DNA from: Candidatus Zhuqueibacterota bacterium
Lineage (GTDB): Bacteria; Zhuqueibacterota; Zhuqueibacteria; Residuimicrobiales; Oceaniaggregativiventaceae
DNA: 38,250 nt
Direction of reading: 5' to 3'
Assembly (NCBI GenBank): GCA_014728115.1
Contig: WJME01000086.1
Coordinates: 1 to 38,250 of the forward strand
The notes below the pieces were generated by a model that saw only the letters and a list, made by a program, of their open reading frames with translations, was not told the origin of the DNA and searched no databases. Shown here one piece after another: positions 1 through 8,563 of the stretch (position 1 is its first letter; each line of letters begins with the position of its first letter). A program made the position numbers and the translations under genes.

Positions 1-323
1 GCAGTGGCACGGTGGTCATTCCCAATCCTTTTCGCATTGTCGCCAATTACCAGTCCTCTGATCAGGAGAACCGGATCACATTTATGAATGTACCGGGCCA
101 TTGTACCATCCGGATCTATAATGTGGCGGGTGAATTGATAAGGGAATTCGAGCACATGGATGGTTCCGGCGAACAGCCGTGGGGCAGCAGTGCACAGGCT
201 GACCTGCAATTGAGCCGTTATTACAAGCGCGTGTCTCCCGGAATATATGTTTTCCATGTGGAATCGCAAGTACCGGGTCATGAGGGCGAGACCTCTATCG
301 GTAAATTTGCGATTATCAGATAA
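1..323 (+). CDS. C-terminal end of a large secreted protein (5' truncated)
   Basis: The reading frame is open from the left edge of the window (first full codon at base 3) and ends with TAA at 321-323, so only the last ~107 residues are present. They form one beta-sandwich-like tail beginning with a 'VIPNPF' motif, followed by 'RITFMNVPGHCTIRIYNVAG' and 'VSPGIYVFHVES', and ending 'IGKFAIIR'. This is the FlgD/Por-secretion-tail style of C-terminal domain that closes many exported proteins in KSB1, Calditrichota and related FCB lineages (family knowledge). The next gene, a PorV/PorQ-family barrel, starts 22 bp downstream in the same direction, so the two are probably co-transcribed and functionally linked to type IX secretion (inference). 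The function of the missing N-terminal part cannot be seen. Confidence 0.8.
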   Translation, partial: SGTVVIPNPFRIVANYQSSDQENRITFMNVPGHCTIRIYNVAGELIREFEHMDGSGEQPWGSSAQADLQLSRYYKRVSPGIYVFHVESQVPGHEGETSIGKFAIIR

Positions 324-345
324 CCCCAAGGATGAGGAGTCTATT

Positions 346-1407
346 ATGAATACATTCATCAAGGTGAAACTCTGTTTCACGATCCTGTTATGTTGCGCAG
401 GGGGACTGCTTGCCCAATTGGAAGCCCCCCCCTCAGAGTTTGGTGTGCCTGCATCAGAGTTTGAACGAGTCGGACAGGCAGGCTGGCAGTTTCTAAAAAT
501 CCCTGCCAGTGCCCGTCAGGCAGCCGTAGCAGGGGTCAAGAGCGGTCTGGGAAGTGCCAGTGCCACGACCGTGTTTAACAATCCGGCCGAGATGGTGCTC
601 GCTTCCGGCACGCAATTGTCTTTTACGGATAATTCCTGGTTCGCCGATATCCATAACCAGGCCTTTGCTGTCAGCCGTTCATTTGGCGCCATCGGAACGT
701 TCGGTGTCGGTATCAACTATGTCGATTATGGCGACATGATTCGAACGGATATCAGCCAGATGCCGAGCCCGAATCCGGATGTCACCGGTACCGAATATGT
801 GGACAAGCTGATCAGCGAAGGACTGGGGTCTTTTTCTGCCAATGATATGGCTTTGGGCTTGTCTTATGCGCGTCAGGTCACAGACCGCCTGTCTTTCGGC
901 TCGACAGTGAGGTATTTACGCTCCAAAATCGATGATCTCACCATGGACAACTTTTCACTGGATGTGGGAACCACGTTTCATACCGGGATCAAATCTTTGC
1001 GAATCGCCATGCTCGCGCGCAATTTCGGTCCTGATTCCCGGTTTTTCGATTTTAATGAAAAGGTCAACCGCAATCCGACCAATATCAAATTGCCGACCCA
1101 GTTCCGGTTCAGCATGGCATATGACCTGCTGGAAAGGGTGGAGGGCAGTCCGCATTTGTTGACCATGGTGGTAGAAGGGTTGCACGCCAATGATGGTCCG
1201 GAAAAGTGGAATACCGGCGCTGAATACACGTTTATGAGCCTGCTTTCGCTGCGCGGAGGCTATCGCTTTAATTATGATGAGGAAGGCCTGACCCTCGGTG
1301 CAGGCATCAATGTCAATATGGGCATGGATTTCAGTGTGGATTATGCATATCTCGATTTCGGCAGGCTGGAAGAGGTGCACATGTTTTCTTTGAATCTGGG
1401 ATTATAG
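346..1407 (+). CDS. PorV/PorQ family outer-membrane protein
   Basis: Protein of 353 aa. The ATG at 346 is preferred over the open frame upstream because it follows a purine-rich AGGATGAGGAG and starts a clean signal peptide (positively charged Lys, hydrophobic core, cleavage after LLAQ). The mature part begins with 'GWQFLKIPASARQAAVAG', followed by an N-P-A motif ('VFNNPAEM') and repeated amphipathic beta strands ending in an aromatic/leucine C terminus, as in FadL-like 14-strand barrels. This matches the PorV/PorQ (UPF0164-like) family. In Bacteroidota, PorV shuttles T9SS cargo from the translocon to the attachment complex. It is probably co-transcribed with the upstream gene for a protein with a secretion-tail-like C terminus. 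A PorV role rather than PorQ or a generic barrel is inference. Confidence 0.85.
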   Translation: MNTFIKVKLCFTILLCCAGGLLAQLEAPPSEFGVPASEFERVGQAGWQFLKIPASARQAAVAGVKSGLGSASATTVFNNPAEMVLASGTQLSFTDNSWFADIHNQAFAVSRSFGAIGTFGVGINYVDYGDMIRTDISQMPSPNPDVTGTEYVDKLISEGLGSFSANDMALGLSYARQVTDRLSFGSTVRYLRSKIDDLTMDNFSLDVGTTFHTGIKSLRIAMLARNFGPDSRFFDFNEKVNRNPTNIKLPTQFRFSMAYDLLERVEGSPHLLTMVVEGLHANDGPEKWNTGAEYTFMSLLSLRGGYRFNYDEEGLTLGAGINVNMGMDFSVDYAYLDFGRLEEVHMFSLNLGL

Positions 1408-1428
1408 CGTTCTCTCTCCTCCTCTGGT

Positions 1429-1466
1429 AAAAATCCGAGTCCGGCCATATCCGGGCTCGGATTTTT
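1429..1466. terminator. Bidirectional rho-independent terminator
   Basis: AAAAATCCGAG pairs with CTCGGATTTTT, extended by CCGG/CCGG, around a short CCATAT loop. The T-run on the right serves the PorV-type gene (stop at 1407), and the A-run on the left gives a T-run for the convergent minus-strand gene ending at 1579. Confidence 0.85.
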
Positions 1467-1578
1467 CAGCGATGCTCAGTGCTGCCAGCCAACCGATTTG
1501 CTCAAGCTTGTGATTTTTGCAAGTTTTATTTCCTGACGACCTCTGCACTGATTTTCGTGTGTCATACACTTGAAAATG

Positions 1579-1941
1579 TTATCTCAAACCCCCAAAAATG
1601 GTTACCCAAAGTTGATTCAAACGTCGTGTATCATCGCTCTGTGCCTGTGAAACAAGATAAAATTCCTGATTGCTGCTCAGAACAATCAACCCATTTGCTT
1701 CCAGAGCCTCGCCTCCGCTTGTATCTCCCATTTGCTTCATGAGGGGACTCGATGCATGACCAAGAAAAAACAAGGCACTGTTATCTCCTGTTTCAGCAAA
1801 CGCACCGGCGCGAACCTGCAGGGCCTTGATAGAGGCGTCATTGCTGATTTTGGCCAGCTCGGGCGTGATTTTTATCCCCAGTCCTGTTCGGGATCCATCT
1901 GAAGGAGTGACCTGTTGATAGGTTGCCGAGGATGCTGTTGA
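1579..1941 (-). pseudogene. 3' part of the tail-fibre-like gene, beyond an in-frame TGA
   Basis: This 363-bp open stretch is in the same frame as the upstream gene (stop TGA at 1942-1944). It continues without a gap for 120 residues, starting 'STASSATYQQVTPSDG', containing 'GLGIKITPELAKIS' and ending 'QLWVTIFGGLR' at TAA. It has no start codon or ribosome-binding site of its own near its beginning. The sequence reads as a natural C-terminal domain of the same secreted protein. The simplest reading is a single nonsense substitution (or sequencing error) in a gene once about 440 residues long. Readthrough is possible but unsupported; see findings. Confidence 0.6.
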
Positions 1942-2904
1942 TCATCCATTTCCTGCCGGATTGGTAACCCCGGTGGGCGCCCCATCCTTATAATAGACAC
2001 CGGTAATCGAGTTACCTGAAAAAGTAATAAGAATATTCCTCGGTGTGTTCGTGTGTGCATACATTTCCAGGCCGGGCATGGCATAGAGCTGATTACTGCT
2101 ATTGATTTTGATGCTCGAGTTGTCGACTCTGACATTGACCGTTCTGGTACTGACGCTGGTTGCATTGCCGGCCTGGGGATATTCATTGCCGATGACATAA
2201 TCCGCATCATTGACATGATCCGTTCCATCGGCAAAGCCGGAAGGCACACCTTTCAATCTCGTCCATTGTACCGGATTAGAGGATGTATTGATCGTTCCGG
2301 CAGTATTGAGATTGGATTTGGTATAATAGTTGGATTTATCTCCGCTCCAAATGGGATCCGATTCGGTCAGAGAAACATCGGCATAGAGCTGACCACTGCC
2401 ATTGAATTTTATCGTCGAATTATCTACCTTGACGCTCACCTGTCGTCCTGAAACCGCGATGCCGCTGCCGGAAGTAGGATATTCATTGCCGATAACAGCA
2501 TCGGCATCATCCACCATGTCCGTCCAGGTAGCAGTTACATCGGGCAAGCTATTGCTGCGCGAAAGCGTCAGGGTTTTTGTTGTGCCGGTACTCACTACTG
2601 CACCTGATACCACCCCGTCTGCACCACTGCCTTGTTTGTCTTCGACAACATCCAAATTGCCATCTGCATCAACCGTCAGAACCGGATAGGTCAGTGAGCC
2701 TTTCACCAGACTCCGGAATCTTATTGTGCCGGAAACATCCAGAGTCGAGGCAGGGGTTGCTGTTCCCAGTCCAATACCTACATTTCCATTGGTTGTCACT
2801 TTCATGATCACGGTACCGGATTCAGTTTTTACCTGAAACTGTGCGAAACCGAGCGAAACCCCTATTGTAAGGATTAGTAAAATCAACCGTACATATCTCA
2901 TCAT
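1942..2904 (-). CDS. Secreted tail-fibre-like repeat protein (N-terminal part)
   Basis: Protein of 320 aa. The start at 2904 is chosen because GAGGT lies four bases upstream and a signal peptide follows at once (MMRYVRLILLILTIGVSLGFAQ). Next comes 'NGNVGIGLGTATPASTLDVSG', the NVGIG...LDVSG motif common at the base of tail-fibre and adhesin-like surface proteins. The middle carries two copies of a ~45-residue unit, each containing 'VIGNEYP' then 'VDNS[ST]IK' then 'QLYA' (around residues 125-185 and 235-280), separated by 'QWTRLKGVPSGFADGTDHVNDAD'. It ends at an in-frame TGA, after which the same frame continues for 120 codons. Function unknown; probably surface-exposed or secreted. Confidence 0.75.
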   Translation of the reverse strand: MMRYVRLILLILTIGVSLGFAQFQVKTESGTVIMKVTTNGNVGIGLGTATPASTLDVSGTIRFRSLVKGSLTYPVLTVDADGNLDVVEDKQGSGADGVVSGAVVSTGTTKTLTLSRSNSLPDVTATWTDMVDDADAVIGNEYPTSGSGIAVSGRQVSVKVDNSTIKFNGSGQLYADVSLTESDPIWSGDKSNYYTKSNLNTAGTINTSSNPVQWTRLKGVPSGFADGTDHVNDADYVIGNEYPQAGNATSVSTRTVNVRVDNSSIKINSSNQLYAMPGLEMYAHTNTPRNILITFSGNSITGVYYKDGAPTGVTNPAGNG

Positions 2905-2951
2905 AATGACCTCAACTTGTCCATGATTCTTTTTCATGGTGTTTTGCAACA

Positions 2952-2960
2952 ATTATACCA
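2952..2960 (-). promoter_or_regulatory. Extended -10 promoter for the tail-fibre-like gene
   Basis: On the minus strand the sequence is TGGTATAAT, a perfect extended -10 element, about 48 bp upstream of the ATG at 2904. No convincing -35 box is visible, which extended -10 promoters tolerate. Confidence 0.45.
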
Positions 2961-3235
2961 TGTTGAACAATTCGATATTCATTCCATTCGTCAGGTTGTG
3001 TAATTAAGTTTTGTAAAACATGGAGTTATAATCTGTGTAACCGCAAAATCGACTGGTTTGCACAGGTTAGAGGGGTTCGACAACAATGACTCGACAGAAT
3101 GTCAACATCATGTGACAGGATGTAATAAAAACAAGGGGGTTTTAAAATAAAAGGTTGAAAAAATCGGACTTTATCGCTAACATGAAACCAGAAATTTTAG
3201 GGTTAATCCTGATATGGTGTTCAACGGAGGTTAAC
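2961..3235. other. Divergent intergenic region
   Basis: This space lies between the minus-strand tail-fibre-like gene and the plus-strand PHP lipoprotein. Apart from one candidate promoter for each gene, I see no RNA gene, repeat or additional coding sequence. The open frame that runs into the PHP gene from 3155 lacks a ribosome-binding site and is not supported. Confidence 0.5.
3004..3032 (+). promoter_or_regulatory. Candidate sigma-70 promoter for the PHP lipoprotein gene
   Basis: TTAAGT (3004-3009), a 17-bp spacer and a perfect TATAAT (3027-3032). Predicted start of transcription is near 3039, leaving a leader of about 200 nt before the ATG at 3236. Confidence 0.4.
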
Positions 3236-4321
3236 ATGAACCGTCTTTTCATTTGGGTGCTTTTTTTGCTATTCATGATATCCTGTCAGTCGCCACGAGC
3301 GCAACGTCAAACCTGGTATAAAGGCAATACGCATTGCCATACCCTGGTAGGGGATGGTGACATGCATCCTTTTCAGGTGGTCGAGTGGTATCACGATCAA
3401 GGCTACCATTTTTTGGTGCTCAGTGAACACAATACTTTTATCACACCCGACACGGTGCAGTTGCCGGACAATCCACGCGAGGATTTTATTCTTATTCCGG
3501 GTGAAGAAGTCACAGACAGAAAACATGTACATACTACGGCCATGAATATCTCGGGCTATGTGCCCTATAGCAATGATCCTGCGTTACCCGAAACAATGCG
3601 CGAGCAAAACGAATCATTGAGCAAAAGCGAATTGCTGCAGATGCATGTGGATTCGGTCCGTTCACGAGGTGGCATCACCTTTCTCAATCATCCCAACTGG
3701 CGATCGGGATTGCAGGTAGAAGATATTCATGCTGTCAGCGATCTGCGGTTTTTGGAACTCTATAGCGGCCATTCGGCGGTCAATAACTGGGGAAATGAGA
3801 ATCATATCTCTGTAGAAGAAAAGTGGGATGAGCTGCTTAGCCGGGGACATACTATCTATGGCATTGCCGCTGACGATGCGCATGATTACTATGAATGGCA
3901 ACAACCCGAATGCAATCCCGGCCGCGCCTGGATTATGGTTCAAAGCGATGTCCTGAGTGCCGATGCCATTACACAATCGGTTGCAGAGGGCCGGTTTTAT
4001 AGCAGCTCCGGGGTAATCCTCGAGCAAGTGACTGTGGACGAAACACAATACAGGGTCAAAATCGACACCGCCCAGAGCCGGAAGGAAATCGAAAAGCTTT
4101 TGTTTGCTCCGCGCCTCGATCGGGACGGGCAAGAGGGATTCACCATCGATTTTATCGGTGATAATGGCCGCGTGCTCGAGACCTCGCATTCGCTCGAGGC
4201 GGTTTTTCAATTCGATCGCGAAAAATATGTCCGCTGCAGAGTGACTTTTGCACGCCAAACCCCCAAAGGTGTCGCTAAATATTTTTGCTGGACGCAGCCG
4301 GTATGGCCTGATCGGCTCTGA
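3236..4321 (+). CDS. PHP-domain metal-dependent phosphoesterase lipoprotein
   Basis: Protein of 361 aa. The ATG at 3236 follows a perfect GGAGG five bases upstream. The N terminus is a lipoprotein signal (MNRLFIWVLFLLFMISC, lipidated Cys at residue 17), which places it in the envelope. The rest is a PHP domain: 'KGNTHCHT' supplies the first HxH metal pair (H33, H35), followed by 'VLSEHNT', 'LIPGEEVTD', 'FLNHPNW' and 'AADDAHDY', the usual order of PHP motifs I-IV. PHP enzymes hydrolyse phosphoesters using two or three metal ions; the substrate here is unknown. A C-terminal all-beta extension follows from about residue 260. The gene stands alone between a divergent promoter region and a convergent terminator. 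Confidence 0.85.
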   Translation: MNRLFIWVLFLLFMISCQSPRAQRQTWYKGNTHCHTLVGDGDMHPFQVVEWYHDQGYHFLVLSEHNTFITPDTVQLPDNPREDFILIPGEEVTDRKHVHTTAMNISGYVPYSNDPALPETMREQNESLSKSELLQMHVDSVRSRGGITFLNHPNWRSGLQVEDIHAVSDLRFLELYSGHSAVNNWGNENHISVEEKWDELLSRGHTIYGIAADDAHDYYEWQQPECNPGRAWIMVQSDVLSADAITQSVAEGRFYSSSGVILEQVTVDETQYRVKIDTAQSRKEIEKLLFAPRLDRDGQEGFTIDFIGDNGRVLETSHSLEAVFQFDREKYVRCRVTFARQTPKGVAKYFCWTQPVWPDRL

Positions 4322-4342
4322 TCTGACGCAACATCCACCCCT

Positions 4343-4372
4343 GGAAAGGCGACGAACAGGGAGTGCCTTTCC
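4343..4372. repeat. Stem-loop GGAAAGGC/GCCTTTCC
   Basis: Eight-base-pair stem (4343-4350 with 4365-4372) just after the PHP gene, with no adjacent T-run. It may help termination or RNA stability together with the next hairpin. Confidence 0.4.
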
Positions 4373-4408
4373 GCACTCTATTTTGGACAAGCGTGAGGCA
4401 GGCTAGAA

Positions 4409-4434
4409 AAAGGCCCCGGACAACCAGGGCCTTT
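4409..4434. terminator. Bidirectional terminator AAAGGCCC/GGGCCTTT
   Basis: Eight-base-pair GC-rich stem with flanking A/T bases, placed between the convergent PHP gene (stop 4321) and the T9SS cargo gene (stop at 4457). Confidence 0.7.
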
Positions 4435-4456
4435 ATACAGAAACCATGCTGACCGA

Positions 4457-7400
4457 CTATTTTATCAGCATCATTCGTTTGGTCGCTTGAAACTCTCCTG
4501 CCTGTAATTGATAGAAATACACCCCTGAGGGATACTGGCTGGCATTCCAGCTGACCTGATGCATGCCTTTTTGCTGAACCTCATTGACCAAAACTTTGAG
4601 CAGCTTGCCTGTGACATCATAGATCATCAGGCTCACCGGCGATTCCTCGGCCAGATGATAATCGATCGTGGTGACAGGATTGAATGGATTGGGATAGTTT
4701 TGTATGAGCGCAAATTCGTCCAGAACCGTAATTGCGTCTTTATGCATGGCCGGTATGGCACCGCCTTTTGCATCCGTGTCGACACCAAACTCTACCACCT
4801 GTCGATAGCCTCCCTGACCCCATGCCGGGGCGAGAAGACGCAACTTGACATATTTGGCCGTGACCATCTTGCCGAGAGTATAATGTCGCATCGATCCATT
4901 ACCGACTCTGCGAATGGCCTTGACAGACATAAAATCCTGTTCATCGGTTCCGGTGGTCGACACCATGATTTCAAACAAGGTGGTTTGCAATCCCGGCAAA
5001 CCATCATCTGCAATGCCGTTATCGGTTTGCAAGGCGACCTGATTGAAACGATACATCTGGTCATCCGCGAATTTGAAAATGGCCCAGGCCGGTGCATAGG
5101 CATCGCCTTCACCTTTGGCCCAGGTCGACCCATCGAATCCGGTGACATCACCGTCAATGGCATTATCCCAGCCGCGTTGATCACGGCCTTTGCCAAAGGT
5201 CGGTGAACCCTGAACGAATTCGAGACCGTTATCCACATAATCGGGTCCAGGTGTCGGACCCGGATCGTCTTGTGCATCGACAGCAAATTCGATTTCCACG
5301 GCATTGCCGTTTTCATCCTTGTCAATGACCACACCGTTCACCGACGCCATCAGCAGCTTGGTACCGCCCTCATAGGGCGTCAGGGTCGTTTGATAGGCGC
5401 CGGGATGGGTTTCGCTAAAATCGGTAAATTCATCGTGATGGCTGGATGGCATGACCAGGGATGAAAAAGCAAAGAACTCGATGTCCTGTTTTGTTTTACC
5501 GGCAAGCGGTTCGCCCTGATCATCAAAAAGGGCGAGGGTGACTGTTGCGGTGTTTCCGGTCTCGTCGAGTTCAGCCTCTAGAAAGCTGCCATCATAGTCG
5601 GCCAAATCAGCGTCGAACCATGCTTCGAATTCACCCAGATAGTTCCATTTTTCTCCGGAAGGTTCTAACAGCACGAGCTTGATATATTTGGCTTGAATAT
5701 GATCGACGTTCCACTCTTGCCAGTCCCATGTCAGATCATTTGCCTGAGTGATATTGTTGGTTTTTTCTGCTTCCAGAGCCAGGGTGAAATCATTGTCAGC
5801 CGTACCGGTGGTAGAGACCCAGATCTGAAATTTCTGGACGTGATGCCACGGATGCCCGATGCCGGTATTGTTCATCATACGCAGGGTGTGCAGGCTGCGG
5901 ATCGAGCCATCGATAAATTCAAAAATAGCCCAGGGATGGCCGGATGCATCGGCCTGGGTGATCGTGGTGCCGTCGTGACCATGCAGATCTCCGTCCACTG
6001 CATTTTCCCAGCCATATTTTTCAGCCGGACTGCCCGACACAAATGCGAGCCGGCCATAGCCCCCCGGTTCATAGATCTGAACAAAATCATCGAATCCTTC
6101 TTGATCATAGCTGACATTAAAAAAGGACGAACCCGGTTCCCAGGTGCCCGGCATATAATACGTTGCCGGAGTCGTATTGGGGGAAGATCCTCCATTCCCG
6201 AATTGCCAGGTGCCACCGTCAGGCACATGAGAGTAAAAATTGACCACCAGCGGTGGAAATCCGATATTGCGATCCGAGTCGATGGTGACTTCATCCTCGA
6301 GGATTTGACAATTGCCCCGGTCATCAGCAAAGATGGCACCGACCATGTTGGTCAAATTCACCACAAAATCTTCATTCGATTCCGGGAAAACATCCCCGAG
6401 AACAGCGACATCGAGAGTGGTGGTTTGATCATTGACAGCGATGGTGCCGCTGTTGGTGTCACTGACATAATCTTTATCACCCGTGGCGGTGCTGTCGGCG
6501 GTTGACCAATCAAAGGTAATCGCTGCGCCGGTATCGTTGGTTTTATCGAGGCTGACCGTAAAGGTTCCGGTGGTAGTGCCTTCATTGCCCTCGGCAACGG
6601 TAATGTCATCGATGCTGAGGCGAGGCTTGCCCTGGAGTATGATCTCGTATTCACCGATTCCAAAAGGAACCGGGACGCCGGAAGTGACCATCAGGTAGTA
6701 CTTGCCTGCACTTGCCAACCAGAAATCAAAGTATTTATCATGATTGATCAGACTTGCGAACAATCCGACTTTAAGTTCGTGATGGGTCGCATCGTAAAGG
6801 ATGACCAGGGGTCTGAGATCGGTCAGACCGGAGGGAGTGTTGATTTCCACATGCAAATTTTCATTCCCAGGCGATTCAAAGGTAAAAAGATCGTATTCAC
6901 CAAAATGGGAAATGGTGTTTGTACCCATGGCCTGGTTTTGGTTGATGGAAAGGGGAGTGGCCGTTGCAAAGGAATTGTTGGGTTCGTTGTCATCCGGATC
7001 CATTTTTGCAAGTCCGAGATGATAAGGTTTATCAGAGGTCGTATAGTTTTTACAGTCTACGAGAATGTAATACACCCCATCAGCCGGAAGCTCTAATCCG
7101 ATAGGAAGGGCCATTTTTGAATCGATTAGATTCAATGCCGCATCCAACAACGTGATTTGGGCAGTGACTCCGATGCCAAAGGCGACGTTGTAAAGTGTGA
7201 CATGGTCTCCTTGCTGGCCGGTGAATTTGAACCAGTCTCGATCAATTTTAGGAGCATGGTACCACTTTTTCTTTCCTTGAGCAGTATAATTTGTTTCAGT
7301 CGTGTTGTACTGGATCGTTACGGCTGATCCGGCATCGTTATTCGATTCGTCCGCCTGGATCGTGGTTTCCTGACCGGTTCCCTGAACCGTATCGGTATCT

Positions 7401-7597
7401 CTTTGTTCGAGCAGCTCTTTTTTATACGATTCGAGAAGAGATTGTGAGTTTTTGATTCCCAGCTTATCGAAATAACTCTGCATCTCTGCCAGTCGGGTAT
7501 TGAGCCACTCTTGTGCGTCATCGGCATCTTTGTTTGCTGCCACGAGCTGATTGAACCCGGCAAACAGAAACAACAAAATGATGATCCATTTTTTCAT
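4457..7597 (-). CDS. T9SS-exported multidomain protein (PPC, Calx-beta, discoidin-like, sorting domain)
   Basis: Protein of 1046 aa with a signal peptide (MKKWIIILLFLFAGFNQLVAA). Approximate domain order: a short helical region to residue 60; two pre-peptidase C-terminal (PPC)-like beta domains at about 90-195 and 205-320 ('DRDWFKFTGQQGDHVTL', 'GEYDLFTFESPGNE'); a Calx-beta domain at about 330-445 ('LSIDDITVAEGNEG', 'PESNEDFVVNLTN'); a discoidin (F5/8C)-like module at about 520-665 ('YGWENAVDGDLHGHDG', 'AKYIKLVLLEP'); a beta spacer; a second discoidin-like module at about 790-945 ('RGWDNAIDGDVTGFDG', 'AKYVKLRLLAP'); and a sorting domain from about 965 ('QNYPNPFNP', 'YPSGVYFYQLQAG', 'KRMMLIK'). 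Probably exported by type IX secretion and surface-anchored or released; the binding modules suggest carbohydrate or matrix contact (inference). No catalytic domain recognised. Confidence 0.88.
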   Translation of the reverse strand: MKKWIIILLFLFAGFNQLVAANKDADDAQEWLNTRLAEMQSYFDKLGIKNSQSLLESYKKELLEQRDTDTVQGTGQETTIQADESNNDAGSAVTIQYNTTETNYTAQGKKKWYHAPKIDRDWFKFTGQQGDHVTLYNVAFGIGVTAQITLLDAALNLIDSKMALPIGLELPADGVYYILVDCKNYTTSDKPYHLGLAKMDPDDNEPNNSFATATPLSINQNQAMGTNTISHFGEYDLFTFESPGNENLHVEINTPSGLTDLRPLVILYDATHHELKVGLFASLINHDKYFDFWLASAGKYYLMVTSGVPVPFGIGEYEIILQGKPRLSIDDITVAEGNEGTTTGTFTVSLDKTNDTGAAITFDWSTADSTATGDKDYVSDTNSGTIAVNDQTTTLDVAVLGDVFPESNEDFVVNLTNMVGAIFADDRGNCQILEDEVTIDSDRNIGFPPLVVNFYSHVPDGGTWQFGNGGSSPNTTPATYYMPGTWEPGSSFFNVSYDQEGFDDFVQIYEPGGYGRLAFVSGSPAEKYGWENAVDGDLHGHDGTTITQADASGHPWAIFEFIDGSIRSLHTLRMMNNTGIGHPWHHVQKFQIWVSTTGTADNDFTLALEAEKTNNITQANDLTWDWQEWNVDHIQAKYIKLVLLEPSGEKWNYLGEFEAWFDADLADYDGSFLEAELDETGNTATVTLALFDDQGEPLAGKTKQDIEFFAFSSLVMPSSHHDEFTDFSETHPGAYQTTLTPYEGGTKLLMASVNGVVIDKDENGNAVEIEFAVDAQDDPGPTPGPDYVDNGLEFVQGSPTFGKGRDQRGWDNAIDGDVTGFDGSTWAKGEGDAYAPAWAIFKFADDQMYRFNQVALQTDNGIADDGLPGLQTTLFEIMVSTTGTDEQDFMSVKAIRRVGNGSMRHYTLGKMVTAKYVKLRLLAPAWGQGGYRQVVEFGVDTDAKGGAIPAMHKDAITVLDEFALIQNYPNPFNPVTTIDYHLAEESPVSLMIYDVTGKLLKVLVNEVQQKGMHQVSWNASQYPSGVYFYQLQAGEFQATKRMMLIK

Positions 7598-8011
7598 CGT
7601 TTGGTACCCCTCATTAATAATAATGTCTCTGTTTCGTGTTTGTAAGATAACCCTTTTTTCGAGTCCGGCCTCCCTGTTTGAATGAATGGTTTATGAACTT
7701 GCATAGGGCGAAGATACTCTGAACGGAAACGTTGAGACGGTTTCCTTTATACACGAGCGATTTAAAACGGTTGCGATCATTGGTTACGCATTTGTTCATT
7801 TTACTTTACTGGAACAACATGTCTGGTAAAAAAAAATGAAAAGGGTTGGGCAAAGATGCTTGCAAGGAGGTCAGGTCATGAGAGGAATCCCCTTCCTCTG
7901 AGGCCATAGTTTGATTCAAGTTTTAAAATAATAAATTATATGATGCAATGCAATTAAAAAAATGCATTATTCATATAAAATTGCTATTTTTTTCAACCTC
8001 ATGTAAGATCC

Positions 8012-8262
8012 GGGGTCGGACCTCAGCTGTTTCATAAAAACAATATTTTAGGCTATGCAAAAGGCCATTTGAACCGGTTTAATGACCTGTTTTTATCCCC
8101 TAAAATAGCCTCTTTTTATCGATATATTACCTTGATTTTAAGTACTTGAAAACAAGTGCCTTAAATATTTTAGGCCAATATTTTCAATTCTTTATGGCTG
8201 TACCATTTCTTTGCTTTTTTTATAAACGTAAAAGAAACAGTCGATCACTGAGGTCCGACCCC
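8012..8262. mobile_element. Non-coding element bounded by a 15-bp inverted repeat (MITE-like)
   Basis: GGGGTCGGACCTCAG at 8012-8026 and its exact reverse complement at 8248-8262 enclose 221 bp of AT-rich DNA with no open frame. The interior shows a smaller inverted pair (AGGCTAT/ATAGCCT) and a repeated ATATTTTAGGC. GC-rich termini around a non-coding AT-rich core are what a miniature transposable element or transposon remnant looks like. No clear target-site duplication is visible, so mobility is inference. Confidence 0.4.
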
Positions 8263-8418
8263 AATACGGTGCCTCAATTATTTAAGCCACCCATGCGGCT
8301 GTAGAGTCTCTTTAAATGAAAGCATGGACCCAAATACTCGCGAGCCTCGAATACCTTTGGATTCTGTGACAGAGAGGGAGAGGAAGGTGGAGAGGCTCCC
8401 GAGTTGGCTGCCCGTTGC

Positions 8419-8446
8419 GCCTCAGCAGGGATAGCCCTGCTGAGGC
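8419..8446. repeat. Perfect 12-bp hairpin
   Basis: GCCTCAGCAGGG and CCCTGCTGAGGC flank an ATAG tetraloop. There is no T-run directly after it on either strand, so it is not a standard terminator; a REP-like palindrome or recombination site is possible. Confidence 0.5.
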
Positions 8447-8530
8447 ACCGGATAATAATTTTTCTCCGCGCCCCAGCGCCTCATCGAGAGGTTTTTGGAA
8501 CGCGCTCACCTTGGAGTATGCTGTAAACGA

Positions 8531-8563
8531 AAAAAGGGATGATTCCTTAAAAATCATCCCTTT
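8531..8563 (-). terminator. Rho-independent terminator after tRNA-Pro
   Basis: On the minus strand AAAGGGATGAT pairs with ATCATCCCTTT and is followed by further T residues, 10 bp past the 3' end of the tRNA gene. It ends the CxxC protein-rdgB-tRNA transcript. Confidence 0.8.

Noticed and set aside
1479..1742. Plus-strand open frame of 87 codons
   Set aside because: Opposite strand to the 3' part of the split tail-fibre-like gene, no ribosome-binding site, no family resemblance; the minus-strand frame reads as real protein.
1942..1944. TGA as selenocysteine or reassigned codon
   Set aside because: Other genes in the window (for example accD, surE, tsaE) end with TGA, and no convincing SECIS hairpin or redox motif surrounds this TGA.
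3155..3235. Longer N terminus for the PHP lipoprotein
   Set aside because: The upstream start lacks a ribosome-binding site and would bury the lipoprotein signal; the ATG at 3236 has a perfect GGAGG.
7614..7799. Small minus-strand gene upstream of the T9SS cargo
   Set aside because: 61 codons in AT-rich non-coding DNA without Shine-Dalgarno or recognisable sequence; more likely leader region.
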